Positions 1 to 8,850 of a stretch of 64,000 nt of DNA are shown here, in pieces; position 1 is the stretch's first letter, and every line of letters starts with the position of its first letter. The position numbers and the translations under genes are program-made. Origin of the DNA: Hahella sp018986435 (GTDB lineage Bacteria; Pseudomonadota; Gammaproteobacteria; Pseudomonadales; Oleiphilaceae); assembly GCF_050749805.1 (NCBI RefSeq), contig NZ_CP192738.1:1488001-1552000 (forward strand), given 5' to 3'. The notes beneath the pieces were generated by a model, which saw only the letters and a program-made list of their open reading frames with translations, made no database searches and was not told where the DNA came from.

Positions 1-935
1 TCCTTGAAGCTATGAAATTTGCTTACATACTGGGCGCGATTTTGTCGTACATGTTCCTCGTCGCTCCAAAGTGCTATGGAGGCAAGCTGCGTCGGGATGG
101 GCATTGAGCAGCCATGGTAAGTGCGGTAACGAAGAAACTCTCGAAGTATGTTCGCATCCCCTGCAACGAAACCTGATCTGAGCCCCGGAACGTTTGAGCG
201 TTTTGACAAGCTGTGAAATACGACGCAACGGCGATAATCCTGTCTGCCCAATTTGGCGCAGGCTTCCAGTAAGCCAATAGGCGCGGCGGGCTCATCGAAA
301 TAAATCTCCGAGTAGCACTCGTCTGAAGCAATAATGAAATTGTACTCATCAGCCAGGGAGATCAGTTTCTGTAGTGTCTCAGCAGGGATAACGCGACCGG
401 TCGGGTTGCCAGGAGAGCAAAGAAACAGGAGCTGGCAGCGTCGCCAAATGGAGCTTGGGACGGAGTCAAAGTCCGGGATGAAACCATTGCTTGCGTCACA
501 AGGCAAAAAATAGGGCTCAGCCCCTGCCAGGTAAGCGGCTCCTTCATATATTTGGTAAAACGGATTTGGGCTGACGACAAGGGCGTCCTGGGTAGGATCG
601 ATAACCGCCTGCGCAAAGGCGAACAGGGCTTCTCGAGTGCCATTGACTGGCAATACTTGAGACTCCGGATCTATTCCTCCCGCCAGATAGAAGCGTTTCT
701 CAAGCCAACTGGCGATGGCTTGGCGGAGCTCGGGCTCCCCCTTGGTCGTGGGATAGCGTGAAAGAGCGCTCATATTATTCCGCAGCACGTCCAGGGCGAA
801 CTCTGGCGGCGCGTGTTTGGGCTCGCCGATAGAAAGCGCTATATGGGGCAGATGCTCTGGCGGTTGGGCGGATTGCTTCAGCTGCGCCAGTTTTTCAAAC
901 GGGTACGGCTGTAGACGAAAAAGGTTTGGGTTCAT
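1..935 (-). CDS. dapC: Succinyldiaminopimelate transaminase (5' part, runs off the left edge)
   Basis: About 311 codons are present, read leftward from an ATG at 935; the 3' end lies outside the window. The protein is a class I/II PLP-dependent aminotransferase. The N-terminal part has a substrate-loop motif ALSIGEPKH and a SRYPTTKGEPELR segment. The PLP-phosphate region follows (NGTREALFAF). The motif SPGNPTGRV and a SDECYSEIYF strand carry the cofactor-contacting Asn, Asp and Tyr. The PLP lysine lies in HSLSKRSNVPGLRSG. DapC makes N-succinyl-LL-2,6-diaminopimelate from the keto acid, a step towards lysine and peptidoglycan diaminopimelate. The gene sits 44 bp downstream of glnD in the same direction, the order known in Pseudomonas. 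AspC-like transaminases look similar, but the context favours DapC. Confidence 0.9.
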   Translation of the reverse strand, partial: MNPNLFRLQPYPFEKLAQLKQSAQPPEHLPHIALSIGEPKHAPPEFALDVLRNNMSALSRYPTTKGEPELRQAIASWLEKRFYLAGGIDPESQVLPVNGTREALFAFAQAVIDPTQDALVVSPNPFYQIYEGAAYLAGAEPYFLPCDASNGFIPDFDSVPSSIWRRCQLLFLCSPGNPTGRVIPAETLQKLISLADEYNFIIASDECYSEIYFDEPAAPIGLLEACAKLGRQDYRRCVVFHSLSKRSNVPGLRSGFVAGDANILREFLRYRTYHGCSMPIPTQLASIALWSDEEHVRQNRAQYVSKFHSFK

Positions 936-979
936 ATCTTTGTCGTTACTCCAGAGCCTGTCGTCAATCAGGGAGATGA

Positions 980-3700
980 CTATAGTTCTTTACTGTTCTG
1001 TTGGTCCAATTGCCCGCAGATATCGTCGCGCAATGTTCGGCATAGCTCAGGGTCGCTCAAGGGAGCCCCATCAATATCTGTCAGAACGAAAACGTCTTCC
1101 ACTCGCTCGCCAAGCGTTGCGATGCGGGCTGTGACGAGTTCGACCTCATGCTCCAGCAGAATGCTGCCGATACGGGCGAGCAGCCCCGGGCGGTCTGGAG
1201 TGATAATCTCCATGACCGTGCGTTGGTTAACGGTGTCATTGCTGAAAGTGACTTCAGTCGGAAAGTAAAAATGTTTCAGCTGTCGGGGCGTCCGCCGCTT
1301 GATGACATTAGGGTAGTGTTCGGGGTTGCTTAACTCCCTTTCCAAACGCTGGGAGATCTGCTTCTTGCTGACTGAGCCGCTTGTGTCCGCATCAGCGCTG
1401 CTGACCACAAATGAGCCAAGACTGAATCTGTCAGTGGCGCAGTTAATGCGGGCTTCGGCAATGTTCAGGCGTAGTTGCTCCAGCGTGGCGGTGGTGGCGG
1501 CGAATAAGTCGTCGCGAGCCCGCTGATACACCATGATTTGCATGAAGCCTTCCGCTTCACCGCCCTTGGCGTCGCGAATTAATACGAGCGGCTCTGTGGA
1601 GTCGCCATGCCGAATGATGGCGGCGGTCTGCCATGCTATCTCTCCGGTGGAGTCCTGCAAAAAATATTCTTCTTCCAGAGCGTCCCAGATGGCGTCGATA
1701 TTGTCGTCGCCAAAATCCTGCGAGTGTAGTATCTCGCGGGCTTCGGTCTGGGTGTCCGCCACCCACTGACTGCGGTCGGGCGGTGTATCCAGGCCGCGGC
1801 GGATTGCACGTTTGGTTTCGCTGTAGAGCTGTCGCAAAAGAGCTGCGCGCCAGGTGTTCCATAATTTGGGGTTGGTGGCGCTGATGTCGCAAACGGTCAG
1901 TGTATAGAGGTAGTCCAGATGTATTTGCGAGTCGATCTTGCTGGCGAACTCATGAATCACTTCAGGGTCTGATGGATCTTTGCGTTGCGCCGTCATCGAC
2001 ATCAACAAATGGTTGCGCACCAGCCACGCCACCAAGCTGGTGTCCCGCTGGCTGAGATGATGCCTTTTACAGAACGCCTCAACATCTTCTGCGCCCAGTT
2101 CCGAATGATCGCCGCCGCGTCCTTTGGCTATGTCGTGGTATATGCCGGCAATGTATAGAAGCTCAAGCTTGGGCAGTCGATACACCAGTCGGGTCGCCAA
2201 TGGGTAATCTTTGACGCTTTCGGGGTTGCGCAGGCGGATCATGTTGCGAATCACATGAATAGTGTGCGCATCCACGGTGTAAATATGGAATAGGTCGTGC
2301 TGCATCTTGCCGACAATGCGACCAAATTCCGGGAGATACTTGCCTAGCACGCCATAGCGCTTCATGGACGAAAGTGTGCGATGCAGGGCGTGAGGCGTTT
2401 TTAAAATCTCCATGAATAGAGATGTGTTGGCCAGGTCGCTGCGGAACTTGTCGTCTATCAAGTGTCGGTGCGCTCTGATCGCCCGGATGGTGTTGGCGCG
2501 AATACCTCTGACCTGAGGGCTTTGCGCCATCAGAAGAAAAACTTCCACTAAGGCGAAAGGCTGGTAGGCGAAGGTCTGGTTGTTGATGGCCTCTATATAG
2601 TCATTGCGGATATGAAAGCGCCTATTGAGCGGTACGATGACTTCCTCGTCATCGGCATGCAGGATAATTTCGTCGAAGTATTGCAGCACCACGTCGTTAA
2701 GTTCGCCTAGCGCCATGGCGTAGCGGTAGTACTCCTGCATCATCTGTTCGACGCCGAGTTCATCTTCGCGGTCAATATATCCCAATAGATTGGCCAGTGA
2801 GCGTTGATGGTCGAACAGCAGTCTGTTTTCGTTACGTCCCGCCAGCATCTGCAAGCCGTACCTTAGGCGCCAAAGATAGGCTTCGCCCTCGCGCAAAGTG
2901 CTGTACTCATCGGCTGTCAGGAAATCGTAAGCTGCTTCGCTGTCGCTGCTTTCATTACAGAAATGGCGTTTGGTGATCCAGCCGATAGTCTGAATATCAC
3001 GCAGTGTGCCTGGGGATGTCTTGATGTTGGGCTCAAGATTATATTCGGTATCGCCGTACTTCTGATGCCTTTCCAGCTGCTCGTCTCGCTTGGCGCTGAA
3101 AAAGCGTTGGTCCGTCCAGGATTCATCTGAATAAGCGCGACGACTGAGCTGGCCCCGAAGCTGTGGCGCCCCCGCTAGAGTGCGGGTTTCCAGTAAGTTC
3201 GTGGCGATGGTGATATCTGTCGCCGCTTTGGCTATCGACTCCGATACCGTGCGGACGCTATGGCCAATGTCGAGGTTGAGGTCCCACAGCAGGGTAATGA
3301 ATCCTTCAATCGCGGGACCGAATTCGCTGATATCGGCGTCATCATCAAGCAGGATTAATAAATCAATGTCAGAGTGGGGGAGGAGCTCGTTGCGCCCATA
3401 CCCACCGACCGCAAGAAGGCATATTTTATCTGGATCAGACCAGTCTGCGCCTAGCCACAAGGCTTTGAGCACCTGATCAATATAGGCGGCCCGGCCGGAA
3501 ACCAGCTCTCTGATAGGGGCGCCGGATTTGAATTGTTCGTGCAGTCGCTCTGCGGCGCTCTGTAGAGATTGCTTCAGAAAGCCCAGGGTGGGCTTTCCTT
3601 CTCTTAGAAGCGTGGCGTAGGCGTCGGCGTCAAATATGAGACGCGGATCAAGCCTGATTGGCGGCGCTTCCGTTAATGCCTGGTCGCTTTGTTCAGTCAT
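980..3700 (-). CDS. glnD: Bifunctional uridylyltransferase/uridylyl-removing enzyme GlnD
   Basis: 906 aa, close to the roughly 890 aa usual for the family. GlnD senses glutamine and adds or removes UMP on PII proteins, and so controls glutamine synthetase and NtrBC. The nucleotidyltransferase motif GGYGRNELLPHSDIDL lies at residues 99-114 with the metal-binding Asp pair at 111 and 113. The uridylyl-removing HD domain has its His-Asp at 522-523, within YHDIAKGRGGDHSE. Two ACT domains follow at about 715-780 and 835-900, the second with TPDRPGLLARIG; these are the glutamine sensors. The start is ATG at 3700, 17 bp after the map stop, so map, glnD and dapC probably form one leftward operon. All key motifs are intact. 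Confidence 0.97.
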   Translation of the reverse strand: MTEQSDQALTEAPPIRLDPRLIFDADAYATLLREGKPTLGFLKQSLQSAAERLHEQFKSGAPIRELVSGRAAYIDQVLKALWLGADWSDPDKICLLAVGGYGRNELLPHSDIDLLILLDDDADISEFGPAIEGFITLLWDLNLDIGHSVRTVSESIAKAATDITIATNLLETRTLAGAPQLRGQLSRRAYSDESWTDQRFFSAKRDEQLERHQKYGDTEYNLEPNIKTSPGTLRDIQTIGWITKRHFCNESSDSEAAYDFLTADEYSTLREGEAYLWRLRYGLQMLAGRNENRLLFDHQRSLANLLGYIDREDELGVEQMMQEYYRYAMALGELNDVVLQYFDEIILHADDEEVIVPLNRRFHIRNDYIEAINNQTFAYQPFALVEVFLLMAQSPQVRGIRANTIRAIRAHRHLIDDKFRSDLANTSLFMEILKTPHALHRTLSSMKRYGVLGKYLPEFGRIVGKMQHDLFHIYTVDAHTIHVIRNMIRLRNPESVKDYPLATRLVYRLPKLELLYIAGIYHDIAKGRGGDHSELGAEDVEAFCKRHHLSQRDTSLVAWLVRNHLLMSMTAQRKDPSDPEVIHEFASKIDSQIHLDYLYTLTVCDISATNPKLWNTWRAALLRQLYSETKRAIRRGLDTPPDRSQWVADTQTEAREILHSQDFGDDNIDAIWDALEEEYFLQDSTGEIAWQTAAIIRHGDSTEPLVLIRDAKGGEAEGFMQIMVYQRARDDLFAATTATLEQLRLNIAEARINCATDRFSLGSFVVSSADADTSGSVSKKQISQRLERELSNPEHYPNVIKRRTPRQLKHFYFPTEVTFSNDTVNQRTVMEIITPDRPGLLARIGSILLEHEVELVTARIATLGERVEDVFVLTDIDGAPLSDPELCRTLRDDICGQLDQQNSKEL

Positions 3701-3716
3701 AAACCGGATTTATTGA

Positions 3717-4487
3717 CTAGAAAGACTCTTCGCTACGCTTGGTAAGAACTTCGTATCCGTCTGCGGTCACCAGGATGGTGTGCTCCCACTGAGCTGAAAG
3801 CTTATGGTCCTTGGTGACGACTGTCCAGCCGTCAGGAAGCAGTTTGCAGTGGCGCTTGCCCTGGTTGATCATTGGTTCAATGGTAAAAGTCATGCCTTCT
3901 TTGATCACCATGCCAGTTCCAGGCGTGCCGTAGTGCATTACCTGCGGCTCTTCGTGAAATACCGCGCCGATACCATGGCCGCAATACTCTCTTACAACCG
4001 AATAATGCTGGCTTTCCGCATATTGCTGGATGACATGGCCAATATCGCCAAGGCGAACCCCGGGCTTGACCAGCTCAATGCCCTTGTAAAGACATTCCTG
4101 GGTAACGCGCACGAGTCTCTCTGCGGCGATGGTGGGCTTGCCGACAAAAAACATCTTGCTGGTGTCGCCATGATAGCCATCTTTTATTACGGTGATGTCT
4201 ATATTAACGGTGTCGCCGTTTTTCAGTACTTTTTTGTCGCTGGGTATGCCGTGACAAATAACATGGTTGACTGAGGTGCAGATGGATTTGGGGAACCCCT
4301 TGTAGTTCAGCGGAGCAGGTATAGCCTGTTGGACTTCAGTGATATATTTATGGCAAATCTCGTCCAGCTCGCCGGTAGTGACTCCTGGTTTCACATGCTC
4401 TTCAATCATTTCAAGCACTTCAGCCGCAAGACGGCCGGCGATGCGCATTTTTTCGATTTCTTCAGGGGTTTTGATGGTAACTTTCAT
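3717..4487 (-). CDS. map: Methionine aminopeptidase type I
   Basis: 256 aa from ATG 4487. A longer reading from a TTG at 4508 adds seven residues, but MKVTIKTPEEIEKMR is the usual family N-terminus. The enzyme removes the N-terminal Met from new proteins in the cytoplasm. The dinuclear metal ligands are visible: two Asp in NIDITVIKDGYHGDTSKMF, His in YCGHGIG, Glu in TIEPMI and Glu in QWEHTIL. It is transcribed divergently from rpsB, as in many gammaproteobacteria, and leads the map-glnD-dapC unit. The length is normal for the short type Ia form. Confidence 0.96.
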   Translation of the reverse strand: MKVTIKTPEEIEKMRIAGRLAAEVLEMIEEHVKPGVTTGELDEICHKYITEVQQAIPAPLNYKGFPKSICTSVNHVICHGIPSDKKVLKNGDTVNIDITVIKDGYHGDTSKMFFVGKPTIAAERLVRVTQECLYKGIELVKPGVRLGDIGHVIQQYAESQHYSVVREYCGHGIGAVFHEEPQVMHYGTPGTGMVIKEGMTFTIEPMINQGKRHCKLLPDGWTVVTKDHKLSAQWEHTILVTADGYEVLTKRSEESF

Positions 4488-4672
4488 GCTCGCTTCTGAG
4501 GGTTCCAACTGCCTGCAAGGGCAAAGTGTGATTCTGTTGATTGTAAACGCTGCCGTATTGTAACCGGTTCGCAGAGTGAATAAAAATCCGAGTTCTTTGC
4601 TAGGCTATCGTTTTCCTGCGTGCTTTGGTCGTTGAGGGCTCTGCGCTGGAGAGGCGGAGGGTGATTTTGGTC

Positions 4673-4701
4673 TTTAAAAAAACGGGTGTTTGTGGTATAA
4701 A
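4673..4701 (+). promoter_or_regulatory. rpsB promoter (extended -10)
   Basis: A -35-like TTTAAA (4673-4678) lies 17 bp before TATAAA (4696-4701). A TG one base upstream of the -10 box makes it an extended -10. The GC-rich GCGCGCC that follows resembles the discriminator of stringently controlled ribosomal promoters. It points to rpsB, about 145 bp downstream. The transcription start is inferred, not shown. Confidence 0.7.
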
Positions 4702-4744
4702 GCGCGCCGGATTGAAATGCATCCTGAAATCAGGGGCGTTGAAA

Positions 4745-4835
4745 CCATAAAAAACACACATGCGTCGACACATGTTTCGGGTGCCGCTTAAATGCGGTTG
4801 GAGCATGGGATGCATGGAGGTTAAACCCAAACATT
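4745..4835 (+). ncRNA. Ribosomal protein S2 leader (t44/rpsB-leader type)
   Basis: The transcribed region before rpsB contains the run GGGTGCC, a small CCGC/GCGG hairpin (4784-4797), and GGGATGCATGGAGGTTAAACCC. This resembles, from memory, the conserved gammaproteobacterial rpsB leader (t44 family) through which S2 represses its own operon. The exact ends are estimated. A covariance-model search would decide it. Confidence 0.65.
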
Positions 4836-4851
4836 TTAAAGAGTAAAAGAT

Positions 4852-5613
4852 ATGTCAGAAGTTTCAATGAGAGACCTGCTGAAGGCAGGCGTTCACTTCG
4901 GTCACCAGACTCGTTTCTGGAACCCCAAAATGCGCAAATATATCTTCGGTGCGCGTAACAAGATTCATATCATTAACTTGGAGCACACTGTACCTGCTCT
5001 GAATGATGCTCTGCGTTTCGTTTCCAATCTGGCTGAAAAGAAAAATAAAATTCTTTTCGTTGGCACTAAGCGTGCGGCCGGTAAGATCATTAAAGAAGAA
5101 GCGGATCGCGCCAGTATGCCTTATGTCAACCACCGCTGGTTGGGCGGCATGCTGACTAACTACAAAACCATCCGTCAATCCATCCGTCGCTACCGTGACC
5201 TGGAAACTCAGAGTCAAGACGGTACTTTCGACAAGCTGACCAAGAAAGAAGTGTTGATGCTGAATCGTGAGATGGACAAGCTGGAAAGAAGCATTGGCGG
5301 TATCAAAGATATGGGCGGTCTGCCTGACGCGCTTTTCGTGATCGACGTGGATCATGAGCGTATTGCTATCAAAGAAGCCAACAAGCTGGGTATTCCTGTT
5401 ATCGGCGTAGTTGATACTAACAGCGATCCAGACGGCGTTGATTATGTTATTCCTGGTAACGACGACGCCATTCGCGCAATTCAAGTCTACGCCAAGGCTG
5501 TTGCTGACTCTTGCCTGGAAGGTCTGTCCTCTGCGGCGGGCAATGGCGATGAGTTCGTAGAAGTTAACGAAGCAGCTGCTTCCGCCGAAGAAGCTGCCGA
5601 AAAGTCAGAGTAA
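4852..5613 (+). CDS. rpsB: 30S ribosomal protein S2
   Basis: 253 aa starting MSEVSMRDLLKAGVHFGHQ, the family N-terminus. S2 binds late to the 30S subunit near the 16S head-body junction and is needed to recruit S1. The conserved segments TRFWNPKMRKYIFG, VGTKRAA, NHRWLGGMLTN and PDALFVIDV are all present. The acidic C-terminal tail, rich in Ala and Glu, is typical. It is the first gene of the rpsB-tsf unit, with its own promoter and leader upstream and a terminator-like hairpin before tsf. Confidence 0.98.
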   Translation: MSEVSMRDLLKAGVHFGHQTRFWNPKMRKYIFGARNKIHIINLEHTVPALNDALRFVSNLAEKKNKILFVGTKRAAGKIIKEEADRASMPYVNHRWLGGMLTNYKTIRQSIRRYRDLETQSQDGTFDKLTKKEVLMLNREMDKLERSIGGIKDMGGLPDALFVIDVDHERIAIKEANKLGIPVIGVVDTNSDPDGVDYVIPGNDDAIRAIQVYAKAVADSCLEGLSSAAGNGDEFVEVNEAAASAEEAAEKSE

Positions 5614-5634
5614 TCTTAGGCATATAGAATGATC

Positions 5635-5662
5635 AAAAAGGGGACGATCTCCCCTTTTTTTT
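5635..5662 (+). terminator. Intrinsic terminator/attenuator between rpsB and tsf
   Basis: GGGGA (5640-5644) pairs with TCCCC (5650-5654), flanked by an A run and followed by eight Ts. Partial termination here would give more S2 mRNA than EF-Ts mRNA, as described for the rpsB-tsf region of E. coli. Confidence 0.85.
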
Positions 5663-5697
5663 CAATTTTTCTGAACCTGACAAGTGAGGATTAAAAG

Positions 5698-6558
5698 ATG
5701 GCGGCTATTTCAGCATCCATGGTAAAAGAACTGCGCGAGCGCACCGGTCTAGGCATGATGGAGTGCAAGAAGGCGCTTGTTGAGGCGGAAGGCGATATCG
5801 AGAAAGCGATTGAAGACCTTCGTAAAAGCAGCGGCATGAAGGCTGCTAAGAAAGCCGGCCGTGTATCCGCGGATGGCGTGGTTGCAGTTAAAGTCAGCGA
5901 TGACAACAGCTATGCAGTTGTTGTTGAAGTGAACAGTGAAACTGACTTCGTTGCTCGTGACGAAAACTTCCTGGGCTTTGTTGGCGGCGTTGTTGGCGCA
6001 GCCTTTGACAAAAAGTCCGCTGACGTGGCGGCTCTGATGGAGTCTGGTCTGGAAGAGAAGCGCCAGGCTCTGGTTCAGAAAATTGGTGAAAACATCAATG
6101 TTCGTCGTGCTTCTATGTTGTCTTCCGATGTGGTTGGCGCATATGTTCACGGCAACAACCGTATTGCTGTTCTGGTTGCTCTGAATGGCGGCAGCGCTGA
6201 ACTGGCCAAAGATATTGCTATGCACATCGCAGCAGTGAACCCGCAGTTCGTTTCTCGTGATGACGTTAGCGATGAAGTGATCGCTAAAGAGCGTGAAATT
6301 TACAAGGCGCAAGCTGATCAGAGCGGTAAGCCTGCAGAGATCGTCGACAAAATGGTTGACGGCCGCATCAACAAATTCCTGGCGGAAATTAGCTTGCTGG
6401 AGCAGGCTTTCGTTAAAGATCCTGACGTTAAAGTTGGCGATCTGGTGAAGAAAGCGGGCGCTCAGGTAGTTGCTATGGTGCGCTACGAAGTTGGTGAAGG
6501 TATTGAAAAAGAAGAAGTGGATTTCGCTGCAGAAGTTGCTGCTCAGCTGAAAGGCTAA
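5698..6558 (+). CDS. tsf: Translation elongation factor Ts
   Basis: 286 aa. EF-Ts is the guanine nucleotide exchange factor that recycles EF-Tu-GDP. The N-terminal UBA-like module has VKELRERTGLGMMECKKALVEA. The core carries the TDFVARDENF motif, whose Asp-Phe contact EF-Tu. The dimerisation and C-terminal modules follow at normal length. A GAGG-type ribosome site precedes ATG 5698. It follows rpsB after an attenuator and precedes pyrH, the standard gammaproteobacterial order. Confidence 0.98.
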   Translation: MAAISASMVKELRERTGLGMMECKKALVEAEGDIEKAIEDLRKSSGMKAAKKAGRVSADGVVAVKVSDDNSYAVVVEVNSETDFVARDENFLGFVGGVVGAAFDKKSADVAALMESGLEEKRQALVQKIGENINVRRASMLSSDVVGAYVHGNNRIAVLVALNGGSAELAKDIAMHIAAVNPQFVSRDDVSDEVIAKEREIYKAQADQSGKPAEIVDKMVDGRINKFLAEISLLEQAFVKDPDVKVGDLVKKAGAQVVAMVRYEVGEGIEKEEVDFAAEVAAQLKG

Positions 6559-6693
6559 TTTCTTCTTTTTGTATGAATTTGTGGCGAGGGCGGTATACTC
6601 TGCTCTCGCCACATTAGTATCCGGAGGTTGTAAACAGCCTCTCAGCGTTTCTTCAACTTGCCAAGCTAGCGTGCAACACAGGTGAAACTACAT

Positions 6694-7428
6694 ATGCCCC
6701 CGTCTGCTCAAACTCAACCCAAATATAAGCGTGTACTGCTAAAACTCTCAGGTGAAGCGCTCATGGGAGAAGAGAACTTCGGAATAGATCCGAAAGTGCT
6801 CAATCGCATGGCGTTGGAAATTGGTCAGCTAATTGGTATAGGGGTTCAGGTCGGCCTGGTTATTGGGGGGGGGAACCTTTTCCGCGGTAAAGCACTGCAA
6901 GATGCGGGTATGGACAGAGTGACCGGCGACCATATGGGTATGCTGGCGACTGTAATGAATGCGCTGGCTATGAGGGATGCGCTGGAACGTTCCAATATCG
7001 CGACCCGTGTTATGTCCGCCATACCTATGAGCGGTGTTGTTGAGCATTATGATCGTCGCCGCGCTATTCGTGATTTAAAAGAAGGCGACGTGGTGATCTT
7101 CTGTGCTGGTACCGGCAACCCGTTTTTTACAACTGATTCCGCTGCCTGTCTGCGCGGTATTGAGATTGACGCGGACGTCGTCTTGAAGGCCACTAAAGTG
7201 GATGGCGTATACTCCGACGATCCTATGAAAGTGGCGGATGCAGTAAAATATGATCGACTCACCTATGATGAAGTGCTCGAGCGTAAGCTTGGAGTCATGG
7301 ATCTAACAGCGATTTGTTTGTGTCGCGACCACGGTATGCCTGTGCGGGTATTTGATATGAATAAAGCTAGCGCGCTGATCAATATCGTGGTGGGTATGGA
7401 AGAAGGTACATTGATAGAGCGAGGGTAA
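6694..7428 (+). CDS. pyrH: UMP kinase
   Basis: 244 aa from ATG 6694, which has an AGGTG ribosome site about nine bases upstream; an in-frame GTG at 6682 is less likely. PyrH phosphorylates UMP to UDP for RNA and peptidoglycan precursor synthesis and belongs to the amino acid kinase fold. Visible motifs are VLLKLSGEAL, the phosphate loop GGGNLFRG, the region DRVTGDHMGMLAT and GTGNPFFTTD, where UMP and ATP bind. A -10-like TATACT (6594-6599) lies inside a GTGGCGAG/CTCGCCAC inverted repeat upstream, so the gene may have its own promoter. Confidence 0.97.
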   Translation: MPPSAQTQPKYKRVLLKLSGEALMGEENFGIDPKVLNRMALEIGQLIGIGVQVGLVIGGGNLFRGKALQDAGMDRVTGDHMGMLATVMNALAMRDALERSNIATRVMSAIPMSGVVEHYDRRRAIRDLKEGDVVIFCAGTGNPFFTTDSAACLRGIEIDADVVLKATKVDGVYSDDPMKVADAVKYDRLTYDEVLERKLGVMDLTAICLCRDHGMPVRVFDMNKASALINIVVGMEEGTLIERG

Positions 7429-7432
7429 AGCC

Positions 7433-7990
7433 ATGATTAATGATATTAAGAAACAATCTGAACAAAAAATGAAAAAGTCCATGGAGGCGCTTGGTCATGC
7501 CTTCGCTAAGATTCGGACTGGTCGGGCTAACCCTGCGATTCTTGAATCGGTCATGGTTTCATACTACGGCTCTGACACGCCTTTGACCCAGGTCGCTAAT
7601 GTGGTGGTTGAAGACGCCAGAACTCTGAGCGTAACGCCATGGGAAAAGAACATGGTGCCACAAATTGAAAAAGCCATTCTGAAGTCTGACTTGGGTCTTA
7701 ACCCATCTACCGCTGGTACAGTCATTCGGGTGCCAATGCCTGCGTTGACGGAAGAGACTCGTAAGGAGTTGGTGAAGACGGCTCGCGGAGAGGCGGAAAA
7801 CACCAGGGTGGCGATTCGTAATCTGCGCCGCGATGCTAACGCAGATATCAAAACACTGCTGAAAGACAAAGAAATTTCCGAAGACGAAGAGAAGCGCGGG
7901 CTGGACGATATCCAGAAGCTGACCGACAAGTATATTGCTGAGGTCGATCGCGTTCTTGCTGAAAAAGAAAAAGACCTGATGGCTGTATAA
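7433..7990 (+). CDS. frr: Ribosome recycling factor
   Basis: 185 aa, the exact usual length. RRF, with EF-G, splits post-termination ribosomes. The sequence has the characteristic KIRTGRANPAIL segment, TPLTQVANV and the helix-rich C-terminus with ENTRVAIRNLRRDAN. The start codon lies only four bases after the pyrH stop, so the two are co-translated or at least co-transcribed. Confidence 0.98.
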   Translation: MINDIKKQSEQKMKKSMEALGHAFAKIRTGRANPAILESVMVSYYGSDTPLTQVANVVVEDARTLSVTPWEKNMVPQIEKAILKSDLGLNPSTAGTVIRVPMPALTEETRKELVKTARGEAENTRVAIRNLRRDANADIKTLLKDKEISEDEEKRGLDDIQKLTDKYIAEVDRVLAEKEKDLMAV

Positions 7991-8023
7991 GTCATGAATG
8001 GCGGCTGGATGTTGGAGGGTTAA

Positions 8024-8848
8024 ATGTCGACGGCTGATATTCCTTTGGTTGGAACCAGCAAACCTCGCCATGTGGCGATCATCATGGATGGTAATAATCG
8101 TTGGGCGAAGCAGCGTCGACTCCCTGGAGTTGCGGGTCACAAGGCTGGCGTTGATTCTGTGCGGGCCGTCGTTGAAACCTGCGCTCGTCACGGTGTGGAA
8201 GTGCTGACCTTGTTCGCTTTCAGTAGCGAAAACTGGCGTCGTCCCGAAGAAGAAGTGGGTGCGCTGATGCGCTTATTTCTTGTCGCGCTGCAACGTGAGG
8301 TTCGTAAACTTAATCGCAACAATATCCGGCTGCGAATCATTGGCGACCGTTCCAAATTTAATTCTACTCTGCAGCAACATATGCAGGACGCAGAAGGGTT
8401 AACCGCCGGCAACACAGGCATGACGCTGGCGATAGCGGCCAACTACGGCGGGCACTGGGATATTACTCAAGCGACCCGTCGTGTTGCTGAAAAAGTTGAG
8501 CGAGGCGAGCTTCGCGCTGCTGATATTGATGATCACCTGATCCAGCAGTATGTCGAATTGGGTGATCTTCCTCCTCCTGATCTGTGTATCCGCACCGCGG
8601 GTGAGCAGAGAATCAGTAATTTCCTTTTATGGCAGCTTGCCTACACGGAACTGTATTTCGCGGATGTGTTCTGGCCAGATTTCCGTACGGAGCAGATGGA
8701 GTTGGCGTTAGCTGCATATAGCCACCGGAAAAGACGGTTTGGGCAAACTGACGACCAAGTTGATCGTCGCTTGGCGGAAGATGGCGGGTCTCAGGCTGAG
8801 CATCCATCCTCTTTCGAATTCGCTACTAATCCAGCTGCAAAGCGTTAA
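8024..8848 (+). CDS. uppS: Undecaprenyl diphosphate synthase
   Basis: 274 aa, slightly longer than the E. coli enzyme because of a polar C-terminal tail. It is a cis-prenyltransferase that adds eight isoprenyl units to farnesyl diphosphate to make the C55 carrier for peptidoglycan and O-antigen. The catalytic Asp lies in IIMDGNNRWAK near the N-terminus. FSSENWRRP and the substrate-binding RTAGEQRISNFLLWQ are present. A GGAGGG ribosome site precedes ATG 8024. It heads the isoprenoid/phospholipid/envelope series uppS-cdsA-dxr-rseP-bamA. Confidence 0.97.
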   Translation: MSTADIPLVGTSKPRHVAIIMDGNNRWAKQRRLPGVAGHKAGVDSVRAVVETCARHGVEVLTLFAFSSENWRRPEEEVGALMRLFLVALQREVRKLNRNNIRLRIIGDRSKFNSTLQQHMQDAEGLTAGNTGMTLAIAANYGGHWDITQATRRVAEKVERGELRAADIDDHLIQQYVELGDLPPPDLCIRTAGEQRISNFLLWQLAYTELYFADVFWPDFRTEQMELALAAYSHRKRRFGQTDDQVDRRLAEDGGSQAEHPSSFEFATNPAAKR

Positions 8849-8850
8849 TT

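Noticed and set aside
4864..5484. Long minus-strand open frame (206 codons) opposite rpsB
   Set aside because: It lies wholly inside a certain ribosomal protein gene; it has no family motif and no ribosome site. Such long antisense frames are common in this GC range.
5749..6612. 287-codon minus-strand frame opposite tsf
   Set aside because: Antisense shadow of EF-Ts; composition is rich in Asn/Phe/His as expected from reversed codons.
7559..8191. 210-codon minus-strand frame opposite frr/uppS
   Set aside because: Covers two well-identified plus-strand genes; no recognisable domain.
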